Assembly: GCA_019594025.1 (NCBI GenBank)
Contig: JAFDUB010000089.1
Location: forward strand, 1-6,938
Direction of reading: 5' to 3'
DNA length: 6,938 nt
Source of the DNA: Thermoplasmata archaeon
GTDB taxonomy: Archaea > Thermoplasmatota > Thermoplasmata > Halarchaeoplasmatales > Halarchaeoplasmataceae
Position numbers and translations under genes: made by a program. The notes below the pieces were generated by a model. It had not been told where the DNA came from. It was given only the letters and a program-made list of their open reading frames with translations, and did no database searches. Positions 1 to 5,694 of this stretch are shown one piece after another; the stretch's first letter is position 1, and every line of letters begins with the position of its first letter.

Positions 1-1308
1 GACGACGATAGCTTTGACTACATCTGGCGTATAGATTATAATGAAGAAGTCAACGATGGATATCCATTCTTGAGATGGGAAGATGTGGACCTGCCCATAT
101 ACACATTGACCACCGAGTCTACCAGCGGTGGAGTGGTGACCGTACCCATGGAAGGAGAATTCCTATGCGAACCACACCAAGTCGTTGATATCGAAGCAAC
201 TCCCCTGGAGAATTCAACGTTCATCCGATGGACCGGAGACACCGATACTATCGAGGATATACATTCGAACTCCACCACCATCACCATGAACGATAATTAC
301 ACCATCAGGGCGCTGTTTGACCCTGTCAACCTATCTATCGAATCTACAGAAAACGGAGAGGTCGTGGAACCGGGAGAGGGTGTTTATGAGTATGATTATG
401 GTACGATAGTCGATATCGAGGCTGTTGCATATGAGAATCATCACTTCGTTCAGTGGACCGGCGATATAGACACCATCGATGATCATGGGTCTAACAAGAC
501 GACCATAGAGATGTTGGATAACTACAACATATCCGCTGAGTTCGCCATAAACACCTACGAACTCACGGTTAACATCGAAGGAGAGGGAACCGTTGAAATA
601 GAGCCTGATCAGACCGAGTATGAACACGGAACCGAGGTCAACCTGACCGCCATACCTCAGGACAATTGGACCTTCATCGAATGGACCGGCGACTATATTG
701 GTACTGATAGTGAGATAACGTTGACCATGGATCAGGACTACAATATAACAGCTGTTTTCAAAGAAGCAATCCCCTTTGATATCCCGCTAGAAGCGGGTGG
801 AGATGCAGATGGATGGAACTTTGTTTCCTTCAACTTGAACCTATATAACAACAGCCTAGAATATATTTTAGAGCATGAAGAACACGGCATCGGCGGCGAT
901 TACGACAGGGTGATGTACTTTGATGCGGAAACAGACGAGTGGTTGACCTATGTTCCAGGAAGGTCAGAACAATACAATAACTTGGATACCTGGGATATTA
1001 CCATGGGTGTGTGGATACGTGTAAATTCCAACGTTACCTTGACTGTAGAAGGAACAGAACCGACCAGTACTAACATAACGCTCTATCCCGGATGGAACAT
1101 GGTTGGATTACCATCCGAAACCGACAGAAACGCCGAAGAGGTACTTCCATCCGAGGTTTCTAAGTTAGGATTGTTCAATCCAGAAAACGAATACAACATC
1201 GAATATTTGTCTTCAGGAATATTCGAATATATAATTTTGAAACCGGGACATGGTTACTGGGTCTACAACGGTGCCGACTACGAGGTGACTTGGACAGTGG
1301 AATACTAA
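1..1308 (+). CDS. Secreted/surface protein, 5'-partial, with GLUG-like tail, three InlB-type repeats and duplicated GWN domain
   Basis: The frame is open from base 1 with no stop, so the gene starts left of the window. The TTG at 70 lies inside a continuous reading (…NDGYPFLRWEDV…) and is not a start. The first residues, W-x-I-D then NDGYPFLRW, resemble the end of a GLUG-motif repeat array. Three repeats of the divergent InlB B-repeat type follow (100-762), each ending in a W-T-G-D motif and then an x-Y-x-I-x-A-x-F strand. The last part (811-1305) holds two copies of a GWN-containing module. About a dozen N-x-S/T sequons and many acidic residues fit an extracellular, N-glycosylated archaeal protein. 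No C-terminal membrane helix or PGF-CTERM-like signal is visible; the protein ends V-T-W-T-V-E-Y. The signal peptide would be off-window. Likely role is surface structure or adhesion, but the binding partner is unknown. It is convergent with the antiporter operon and ends in a T-rich terminator. Confidence 0.85.
   Translation, partial: DDDSFDYIWRIDYNEEVNDGYPFLRWEDVDLPIYTLTTESTSGGVVTVPMEGEFLCEPHQVVDIEATPLENSTFIRWTGDTDTIEDIHSNSTTITMNDNYTIRALFDPVNLSIESTENGEVVEPGEGVYEYDYGTIVDIEAVAYENHHFVQWTGDIDTIDDHGSNKTTIEMLDNYNISAEFAINTYELTVNIEGEGTVEIEPDQTEYEHGTEVNLTAIPQDNWTFIEWTGDYIGTDSEITLTMDQDYNITAVFKEAIPFDIPLEAGGDADGWNFVSFNLNLYNNSLEYILEHEEHGIGGDYDRVMYFDAETDEWLTYVPGRSEQYNNLDTWDITMGVWIRVNSNVTLTVEGTEPTSTNITLYPGWNMVGLPSETDRNAEEVLPSEVSKLGLFNPENEYNIEYLSSGIFEYIILKPGHGYWVYNGADYEVTWTVEY
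100..762 (+). repeat. Three tandem InlB-type (Listeria-Bacteroides-like) protein repeats
   Basis: Unit boundaries are about 100-321, 328-546 and 556-762, each 69-74 residues. Each opens with a beta strand followed by Gly-rich turns (SGG, NGE, EGT). Then comes a V-D/N-I/L-x-A strand, a W-T-G-D motif (FIRWTGD, FVQWTGD, FIEWTGD), a T-x-T/E-M segment and a closing N-Y-x-I strand ending in F. The copies are diverged at DNA level, so this is an old protein-level repeat and not a recent tandem duplication. In known proteins such repeats form elongated beta stalks. Confidence 0.8.
811..1305 (+). repeat. Internal duplication of a C-terminal GWN module
   Basis: Copy A covers about 811-1053 and copy B about 1090-1305. 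They share an order of elements: a G-W-N-[FM]-V opening (GWNFVSFNL; GWNMVGLPS), a middle F-D/F-N-P strand (MYFDAETDEW; GLFNPENEY), then G-[VY]-W-[IV] (GVWIRVN; GYWVYNG) and a final T-rich strand (LTVEG; VTWTV). Function is not known to me. The position at the extreme C-terminus suggests a cell-surface attachment or export module, which is inference. Confidence 0.6.
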
Positions 1309-1310
1309 AA

Positions 1311-1330
1311 CCCCTTTTTTTCTTTTTTTA
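1311..1330 (+). terminator. T-rich transcription terminator after the surface-protein gene
   Basis: Two runs of seven T (1315-1321 and 1323-1329) broken by one C start six bases after the stop codon at 1306-1308. No stable hairpin precedes them. Intrinsic termination at oligo-T on the non-template strand is the usual archaeal pattern. The rest of the convergent gap to 1453 is AT-rich and shows no gene; the operon arriving on the minus strand has no comparably strong T-run, only short pyrimidine-rich stretches. Confidence 0.7.
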
Positions 1331-1453
1331 AAACATCATAGCATATTTTGATCTATGAAACATCGTTTTCCAGTATAATATATAAGATAGATAAGAGTAA
1401 CTAAGAATCTGATTTGAAGAGATCATTGTGCTAGCTAGTAGTTTCCAAAAGGC

Positions 1454-3109
1454 CTAGATAAAGTTCAACAGCAGCAGTACAGCAATAATGATCACCATGT
1501 ACCTTATGGAGTCCGGTAGAGTAACTTCGGAAAGCAGACCATCTGTCCATTTCAGTGGTATCTTATGGGTATAGGTCGAAAGGAAGTACGCCAAAACCAC
1601 GGCTACAATAATTAAGATCCCAGCGTAACTGGCGATGGTACTATATGTTATCTGCCATGGGATATTTGTTCGATATACCTCTCCCATCTGGGAGTATACC
1701 GCCGGATCGATCACATTGTTCATCAATATCGAGGTGGTCAATCCCCCAAAGATACATAAGCCCGATAAAACCACCATTGGTTTCATGATGCTCTCTTTTA
1801 AAGTGTGATCATCATCATCACTCTCTTTTGCCGAGAGTCTCAATATGCGGAATACGGAGAGTGCTGTGATGAAGTGTACGATCAGTATAACTACGAATAA
1901 TCCTGTGATGTTTTTTGTACTCTCAAGTAGGTAGAAACGTCCGTAGAAACCGTTAAAAGGCGGCAATCCAGCCATGGATAACAACCCGATCAAACATGCT
2001 GAAGAGAGTAACACGTTACTTTTCATGACCGGTAGTTTCCGGATGTCTGAAGTACCATGGAGGATAATCATCCCACCGACCGAAAGAAACAGTAGAGTCT
2101 TATAGAGTGTGTGATTCAAAAGATACAACAAACCGGCTGAAACCCCGGCAGGTGTCCACAGAGCTAAGACCGCCGTTATCACCCCCATGTGACTTATGGT
2201 CAGCCATGCTAGGATCTTCTTCATATCATAATATTTCAAAGAGATAAGAGCGGCGGTTAAAGCGGTTATAACTCCTAATACCACCACCAGATATCTGATC
2301 AAAAAAGTATCGAATCCAAGGTAGAACAACTTCAGGAGGATATACGCTCCTGTTTTAACGGTAACACCCGCCAACACCGCAGTCATGGGGGTTGGAGCGG
2401 AAACATGGGCATCGGGCAGCCATGTATGGAAAGGTACGACGGCGACCTTTACACCTACCGCTATAAGGAAAAATGAAAAGATTATGTTACGCTGGGATAC
2501 CGGCAATGCTGGAACGGTCGATGCTAAAGCTCCCATATCCAGATAGCCAGTATAGAAATAAAGAAGTCCTATGCCCATCAGGAACATGAAGGATGCTACG
2601 CTACCGACTATCAGGTAATAAAAACTCGCTTTCAATGAGGATCTAGTTCCAGTATAAGTAAGAAGTACGTATGTAGTCAATATCGTTATTTCGAAAAATA
2701 CGTAGCGGTTCACGATATCTCCAGTCAGAAAAACACCGTATAACCCTGTAGTCATGAATAGGAATAGAAAATAATAGTCGTCTATCTTCGGGATCATCTC
2801 CTCAGTTTCTAACGAGTAGATAAAACAGCAGATGGTTACGATACCAACTAGAAGGGCCATAAAGCTTGATAACCCATCGAGAACCAAAGATATACCGAAG
2901 GGGCGAGGCCATCCTCCCATCTCATATACGATGGGACCTTGAGATAAGATGGGAGACAATAGAAGCAGTAGGACCATGGGTGTAAGTAGGCTTATGAAAG
3001 TGATCAAGTCTCTATAGATACGGGAAGGAAGAAAACGGCTGGTTATCCTGAGTAGAAGCGCGCCGACCAGGGGACTTATTACCATTAGCATGGGAGCGTG
3101 ATACAGCAT
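1454..3109 (-). CDS. mnhD: Large antiporter subunit MnhD/MrpD (MbhH-like, NuoN/NuoM family)
   Basis: This is the proton/cation-translocating subunit of an Mrp/Mbh-type membrane complex, 551 residues with many hydrophobic helices. Family hallmarks are visible: FFE with Glu140 in TM5, G-V-K-V-A-V-V-P-F-H-T-W-L-P-D-A-H with Lys221 in TM7, APTP then VKTGAY with Lys252 in TM8, and L-N-H-T-L-Y-K with His333 and Lys337. The TM12 segment reads GLPPFNGFYGRFYLL, so Arg391 sits where a Lys (NuoN/MrpD) is expected. An acidic DDDD loop lies at 431-434. The C-terminus carries extra hydrophobic helices at about 489-510 and 537-550, making the protein longer than typical MrpD as I recall it. The start ATG directly follows the mnhC stop (TAGATG), with a Shine-Dalgarno GGAGGGTGA just upstream. 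It is the last gene of the operon, with no hydrogenase genes after it. Confidence 0.95.
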   Translation of the reverse strand: MLYHAPMLMVISPLVGALLLRITSRFLPSRIYRDLITFISLLTPMVLLLLLSPILSQGPIVYEMGGWPRPFGISLVLDGLSSFMALLVGIVTICCFIYSLETEEMIPKIDDYYFLFLFMTTGLYGVFLTGDIVNRYVFFEITILTTYVLLTYTGTRSSLKASFYYLIVGSVASFMFLMGIGLLYFYTGYLDMGALASTVPALPVSQRNIIFSFFLIAVGVKVAVVPFHTWLPDAHVSAPTPMTAVLAGVTVKTGAYILLKLFYLGFDTFLIRYLVVVLGVITALTAALISLKYYDMKKILAWLTISHMGVITAVLALWTPAGVSAGLLYLLNHTLYKTLLFLSVGGMIILHGTSDIRKLPVMKSNVLLSSACLIGLLSMAGLPPFNGFYGRFYLLESTKNITGLFVVILIVHFITALSVFRILRLSAKESDDDDHTLKESIMKPMVVLSGLCIFGGLTTSILMNNVIDPAVYSQMGEVYRTNIPWQITYSTIASYAGILIIVAVVLAYFLSTYTHKIPLKWTDGLLSEVTLPDSIRYMVIIIAVLLLLNFI

Positions 3110-3439
3110 CTAGTCACCCTCCATGTATTCGGTAACGTCAAGTGTGTCGAACTCATTATAGAGATGATACACCAGTGCCAACCCGAGTGCGGTGGTGGCT
3201 AAATCGATCACGATCGCGGTGAGCATAACGGTGTGGGGAACCGGATCTACCATCTCCGCTTGATGTCCCAATATAGGTACCCCAGCCCCAGGAACATATC
3301 CTACGGAAACGAAGAACAGGATAACTCCACTACCGATAACACCTAAGCACATGATCATTTTTACGGAGTTTTTTGTTCTAGTCATCCCATACAAACCCAC
3401 CAATATGGTCAACATACCCACATTTAGACCATTCAGCAC
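3110..3439 (-). CDS. mnhC: Antiporter subunit MnhC/MrpC (MbhG-like, NuoK family)
   Basis: A 109-residue protein with three predicted membrane helices (about 6-20, 28-48 and 70-92), matching the NuoK/MnhC fold and size. The signature D-P-V-P-H-T-V-M-L-T-A-I-V-I-D (65-79) corresponds to the family's DPxPQALxLTAIVI motif, with His69 in place of the usual Gln. Asp79 falls where NuoK carries its TM3 glutamate. The GTG start at 3439 overlaps the end of mnhB by 7 nt and is preceded by GGTGAAGGA. An in-frame ATG at 3415 is an alternative that would shorten the first helix. A charged tail (about 93-109) probably faces the cytoplasm. It should pack between MnhD and the small subunits. Confidence 0.93.
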   Translation of the reverse strand: MLNGLNVGMLTILVGLYGMTRTKNSVKMIMCLGVIGSGVILFFVSVGYVPGAGVPILGHQAEMVDPVPHTVMLTAIVIDLATTALGLALVYHLYNEFDTLDVTEYMEGD

Positions 3440-3822
3440 TCCTTCACCCCCAAACCAAAGAAGTAAACGAATACGGCAACCGTTCCGGCGAAAACTTTCA
3501 AGGCTATAACTAGATCAAGTACTATACAAGTTAAAGGAGTGTTAGGCAGTAAGTTAGAAAACAAATATCCTCCAACGAACAAACCGATCAAACCTACAAC
3601 TAAAAATGAAAAAGCACCGAAAGTTTCGAACCATTCTATGTTTTCCGCTAATCTTTTAACCTCTTTTCTGCCGTGAGTAACTAATATAAGTATAACACCG
3701 GAAGCGAGAAGTATACCTCCCTGGAAGCCTCCTCCGGGAGAAAGAAAACCGAAACTAGCGACGTATATTCCCGATAAAAGTATAAAGGGTGCTAAAGCAC
3801 GCCCTGCGGTTTTAACTATCAA
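3433..3822 (-). CDS. mnhB: Antiporter subunit MnhB/MrpB (MbhF-like)
   Basis: A 129-residue, four-helix protein with the MnhB signature SPGGGFQGG at 28-36, followed by a hydrophobic helix. A second conserved segment is L-L-P-N with V-L-D-L-V-I-A-L-K-V at about 91-110. The N-terminal V-K-T-A-G-R-A-L-A-P matches the family's start region, which supports a TTG start at 3822. This start is weak: there is no Shine-Dalgarno at normal spacing (the nearest GGAGGG is about 17 nt away), and the preceding gene stops 5 nt upstream, so translational coupling is likely. The in-frame upstream stop at 3835-3837 excludes a longer product. It ends overlapping mnhC. Role: membrane subunit of the sodium-handling part of the complex. 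Confidence 0.93.
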   Translation of the reverse strand: MIVKTAGRALAPFILLSGIYVASFGFLSPGGGFQGGILLASGVILILVTHGRKEVKRLAENIEWFETFGAFSFLVVGLIGLFVGGYLFSNLLPNTPLTCIVLDLVIALKVFAGTVAVFVYFFGLGVKEC

Positions 3823-3827
3823 AGAAG

Positions 3828-4100
3828 TTATTGATCATCCCTCCTTTTCAATGTTTTACCCAGTATGATCACTCCGGCTATAGCCACGTAAAGCACCATT
3901 ACCTCTCCGAAGGTATCGTAGGCACGGAAATCCAGTAATATCGCTTCCACTAGATTATCCGACCCGGTTCTCGATTGATGCTCCTTGTAGTACTCGTCGA
4001 TTTCGGAGTCCGCCTTATCTTCATAAGAAAGTTGTAGACCGTGTAACAAAAGTGCGGCGATCATAAAAATAAGCAGTAGAGTCAGCAAGTCCTTACGCAT
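3828..4100 (-). CDS. mbhE: MbhE-like antiporter subunit (equivalent to the extreme C-terminal part of MrpA)
   Basis: A 90-residue protein with two membrane helices (about 5-22 and 67-81). The diagnostic stretch is TGSDN-L-V-E-A-I-L-L-D-F-R (45-59) followed by A-Y-D-T-F-G-E (60-66). It corresponds to the D-F-R-x-x-D-T-x-G-E motif that in bacteria is fused to the end of MrpA and in archaeal Mbh-type clusters is a separate gene. Glu66 is the conserved acidic residue of this motif. The ATG start lies inside the end of the DUF4040 gene (8-nt overlap) and is preceded by a strong Shine-Dalgarno (AGGGAGGT). The C-terminus is basic then acidic (KRRDDQ). Names vary between databases; the MbhE/MrpB-N equivalence is from family knowledge. 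Confidence 0.88.
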   Translation of the reverse strand: MRKDLLTLLLIFMIAALLLHGLQLSYEDKADSEIDEYYKEHQSRTGSDNLVEAILLDFRAYDTFGEVMVLYVAIAGVIILGKTLKRRDDQ

Positions 4101-4344
4101 CTAATAACCTCCCTTGAAGCACTCCTACTTTTTTCAATATTGCTAAAAACAACACGGTCGTAGCTGCCGCATTCACGACGGCGAACGTAAGGGCTACATC
4201 CGGTGCTCTATAAAGATAGGTAAGTATGATAAGGAAAAGTGCGGATAGACCCAAAAAGATCAGACAGCGTATCAAATCTTCCTCGATGATCACCAAAACA
4301 CATGAACCTAGGAAAAGAACAAGGAATAACTGAGTTAACATCAC
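4093..4344 (-). CDS. mbhD: DUF4040 (MbhD-like) antiporter subunit
   Basis: An 83-residue, three-helix protein with the DUF4040 core R-A-P-D-V-A-L-T at 46-53 followed by an Ala-rich helix ending T-T-V-L-F-L. In bacteria this domain is the penultimate part of MrpA; here it is free-standing, as in archaeal mbh clusters. Residue 54 after PDVALT is Phe, where I recall an acidic or polar residue (TEA or TQ) in most relatives. The open frame begins with GTG at 4344. The next codon, ATG at 4341, forms a TGATG stop/start overlap with mrpG and lies about 9 nt from a GGAGGGG Shine-Dalgarno, so ATG is equally or more likely. It should contact MnhD and line part of the cation path. Confidence 0.88.
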   Translation of the reverse strand: MMLTQLFLVLFLGSCVLVIIEEDLIRCLIFLGLSALFLIILTYLYRAPDVALTFAVVNAAATTVLFLAILKKVGVLQGRLLDA

Positions 4345-4664
4345 TTATCCCCTCCATATTCCTCTAGATCTATCCTGATCTTATCTCCTTTAGCTAAAAA
4401 AGCGGCTCTACCTATTGCATGACCGACTATCGGTGCGGTGAGTACGGAAAAGAAAATGACTAGAACTATCTTCCCCGACGTTTCAGTAAATCCGGTTCTC
4501 ATAAGTAATCCCAGTAGAATCGACAGAGCACCTCCGGAGGTCGCTTTTGAGCTGGCGTGAAGACGCATGTAAGTATCTTCAAACCGGATCATGGCGATCG
4601 ATGCGAAGAAAAGGATCACCGTTCCTAAACACATCAAAATCAACGAAATTAAATTGATGATCAA
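4341..4664 (-). CDS. mnhG: Antiporter subunit MrpG/MnhG (MbhC-like)
   Basis: A 107-residue protein with three hydrophobic segments (about 4-24, 44-56 and 65-90). The family motif R-F-E-D-T-Y-M-R-L-H-A-S-S-K at 27-40 matches MnhG's RFxDxYxRLHAxxK, with Glu29 where Pro is frequent. L-T-A-P-I-V-G-H-A-I-G-R-A-A-F (75-89) is the second conserved stretch. Translation starts at TTG (4664), which overlaps the mrpF stop by 4 nt; a near-perfect AAGGAGGTGA lies six bases upstream and fixes this start. The C-terminal tail is charged and soluble. It is a small accessory subunit needed for assembly and sodium/proton exchange in studied Mrp systems. Confidence 0.93.
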   Translation of the reverse strand: MIINLISLILMCLGTVILFFASIAMIRFEDTYMRLHASSKATSGGALSILLGLLMRTGFTETSGKIVLVIFFSVLTAPIVGHAIGRAAFLAKGDKIRIDLEEYGGDK

Positions 4665-4921
4665 TCAAACTCACCTCCTTCTAAATAGTGTGCAAATGCG
4701 ATAGTTCCTACGAAATCGAGGACGATAAAAGAAACGGCTATATCCATGTAATGTCCCATCCCGGTATCAACACTTACTAGTATGAAAATGATTGTGACTA
4801 CGACCGCAACAAGGTTCAGGGCTAATAATCTATCGTAAATCGTAGGCCCCAAGAATACTCTGTAGGATGAAAGTAGAACCGCAAAAATTAGAATTATGGA
4901 CATAGCCCACAGAATACTCAT
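4661..4921 (-). CDS. mnhF: Antiporter subunit MrpF/MnhF (MbhB-like)
   Basis: An 86-residue, three-helix protein carrying the MnhF signature R-V-F-L-G-P-T-I-Y-D-R-L-L-A-L-N at 21-36 and the second motif D-I-A-V (60-63) with F-V-G-T-I-A-F-A-H-Y-L-E (70-81). Length is normal for the family. The ATG at 4921 overlaps the mrpE stop as ATGA. Only a G-rich stretch (GGGGG, about eight bases upstream) serves as Shine-Dalgarno, so coupling to mrpE translation is likely. Acts in the membrane next to MrpE and MrpG in the small-subunit part of the complex. Confidence 0.93.
   Translation of the reverse strand: MSILWAMSIILIFAVLLSSYRVFLGPTIYDRLLALNLVAVVVTIIFILVSVDTGMGHYMDIAVSFIVLDFVGTIAFAHYLEGGEFD
4671..4680 (-). 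promoter_or_regulatory. Ribosome binding site fixing the TTG start of mrpG
   Basis: Read on the minus strand the site is AAGGAGGTGA, nearly a full complement of a 16S rRNA 3' end. It ends six bases before TTG 4664 and lies inside the end of mrpF. It is the strongest Shine-Dalgarno in the operon and compensates for the rare start codon. Confidence 0.75.
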
Positions 4922-5523
4922 TTGAATAACCCCCGTATCTTCTTATCCCACCTTTTAATTGTTTTTTCCATACTATCTTCAAGGTCATCGCTGAGTAGGT
5001 AGGAATAATGAACATATAGTACGTATCCATTTTCTTTCTCCACATCTAACACCACGGTTCCAGGGATCATGGTTATCATCATGGATATGAGGGTGACCTC
5101 GGATTCGGACTCAAGGTCGACATTTACCTTTACCACTTTTGGCTCCACAGCCATGGTGATGGTCTGGTAGATCAGAACGGCATTGGCGATTATCAAACTG
5201 ACTATCACGTCCAATATCAGTATGAACGCGTTCTTCAACGATATTAAGTAGTCCCATAGAGAGGTTTTTTCCCTGTCCTCGCCCCGTATGACGAACTCAT
5301 GGGCAGTATATGTGACCACACTGGTAGCTATCACACCCATGAACAGCGTGTAGTACGAAATAAGGTCAGCACGGTGCGTTGAAAAGAAAAATCCAGTGAG
5401 CAGAAACCAAAAAATAAACAGCAGTACATCCAGTAGAACATAATGCCTTTTAGGGACCTGATTTACCACGTTACCGGATACCATGTTCTTATTCTCCGCC
5501 TTCATTAGATGTATGACGACCAT
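4918..5523 (-). CDS. mnhE: Antiporter subunit MrpE/MnhE (MbhA-like), first gene of the operon
   Basis: A 201-residue protein with three membrane helices (about 28-48, 57-77, 99-121) and a soluble C-terminal domain. That domain has P-K-V-V-K-V-N-V-D-L (128-137), M-I-P-G-T-V-V-L-D-V (152-161) and Y-V-H-Y (170-173), the standard MnhE pattern. The first helix is preceded by about 25 residues, longer than usual. Three ATG codons are in frame: at 5523 (used here), at 5505 and at 5484. The last has GGCGGAG upstream and would give a family-typical length. A TATA-like box centred near 5545 would place transcription start close to 5520, so ATG 5523 would be leaderless and the inner ATGs would have a short leader. 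The choice is open. Confidence 0.9.
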   Translation of the reverse strand: MVVIHLMKAENKNMVSGNVVNQVPKRHYVLLDVLLFIFWFLLTGFFFSTHRADLISYYTLFMGVIATSVVTYTAHEFVIRGEDREKTSLWDYLISLKNAFILILDVIVSLIIANAVLIYQTITMAVEPKVVKVNVDLESESEVTLISMMITMIPGTVVLDVEKENGYVLYVHYSYLLSDDLEDSMEKTIKRWDKKIRGLFK

Positions 5524-5540
5524 TACCCCATGAGAGAGGG

Positions 5541-5550
5541 ATTATAAAAT
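5541..5550 (-). promoter_or_regulatory. TATA-like box of the antiporter operon promoter
   Basis: The minus strand reads ATTTTATAAT, close to an archaeal TATA box, centred about 22 nt before ATG 5523. With the usual 22-27 nt distance to the transcription start, RNA would begin at or next to the first mrpE codon. The 171-bp gap (5524-5694) contains no credible gene. The core is also nearly symmetrical, so weak activity on the other strand cannot be excluded. Confidence 0.5.
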
Positions 5551-5663
5551 TATCTCTGTGCTGTTGCAGATGTTCGTTAATCTGTATTTTAGATCTTATA
5601 CGAAAATCATTGGAAGATAAAAGAATTATAGGTATCGGTTGGAAATGGGCGAATATAGATAAT

Positions 5664-5689
5664 GGGTTAAATATCCCACTGCCTAACCC
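5664..5689 (-). other. Weak inverted repeat after the radical SAM gene, possible terminator
   Basis: GGGTTA (5664-5669) and TAACCC (5684-5689) form a 6-bp stem with a 14-nt loop six bases beyond the radical SAM stop at 5695-5697. No T-run follows directly. A moderately T-rich minus-strand stretch lies further on, near 5613-5625. Either could end the transcript; support is weak. Confidence 0.25.
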
Positions 5690-5694
5690 TCTCT

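Noticed and set aside
36..627. Minus-strand open frames inside the surface-protein gene (36-287 and 331-627)
   Set aside because: They lie antisense to the clear InlB-type repeats and arise from the repeat codon pattern; no family features.
1331..1453. TATA-like and CTAGCTAG palindromic strings in the convergent gap
   Set aside because: The gap is short and AT-rich and lies between two gene ends. No gene starts here, so promoter-like strings are expected by chance; the 8-bp palindrome is too short to interpret.
4830..5045. Minus-strand frame bridging mrpE and mrpF
   Set aside because: Both real genes are unmistakable in their own frames with an ATGA overlap; this frame is an out-of-phase reading of their junction.
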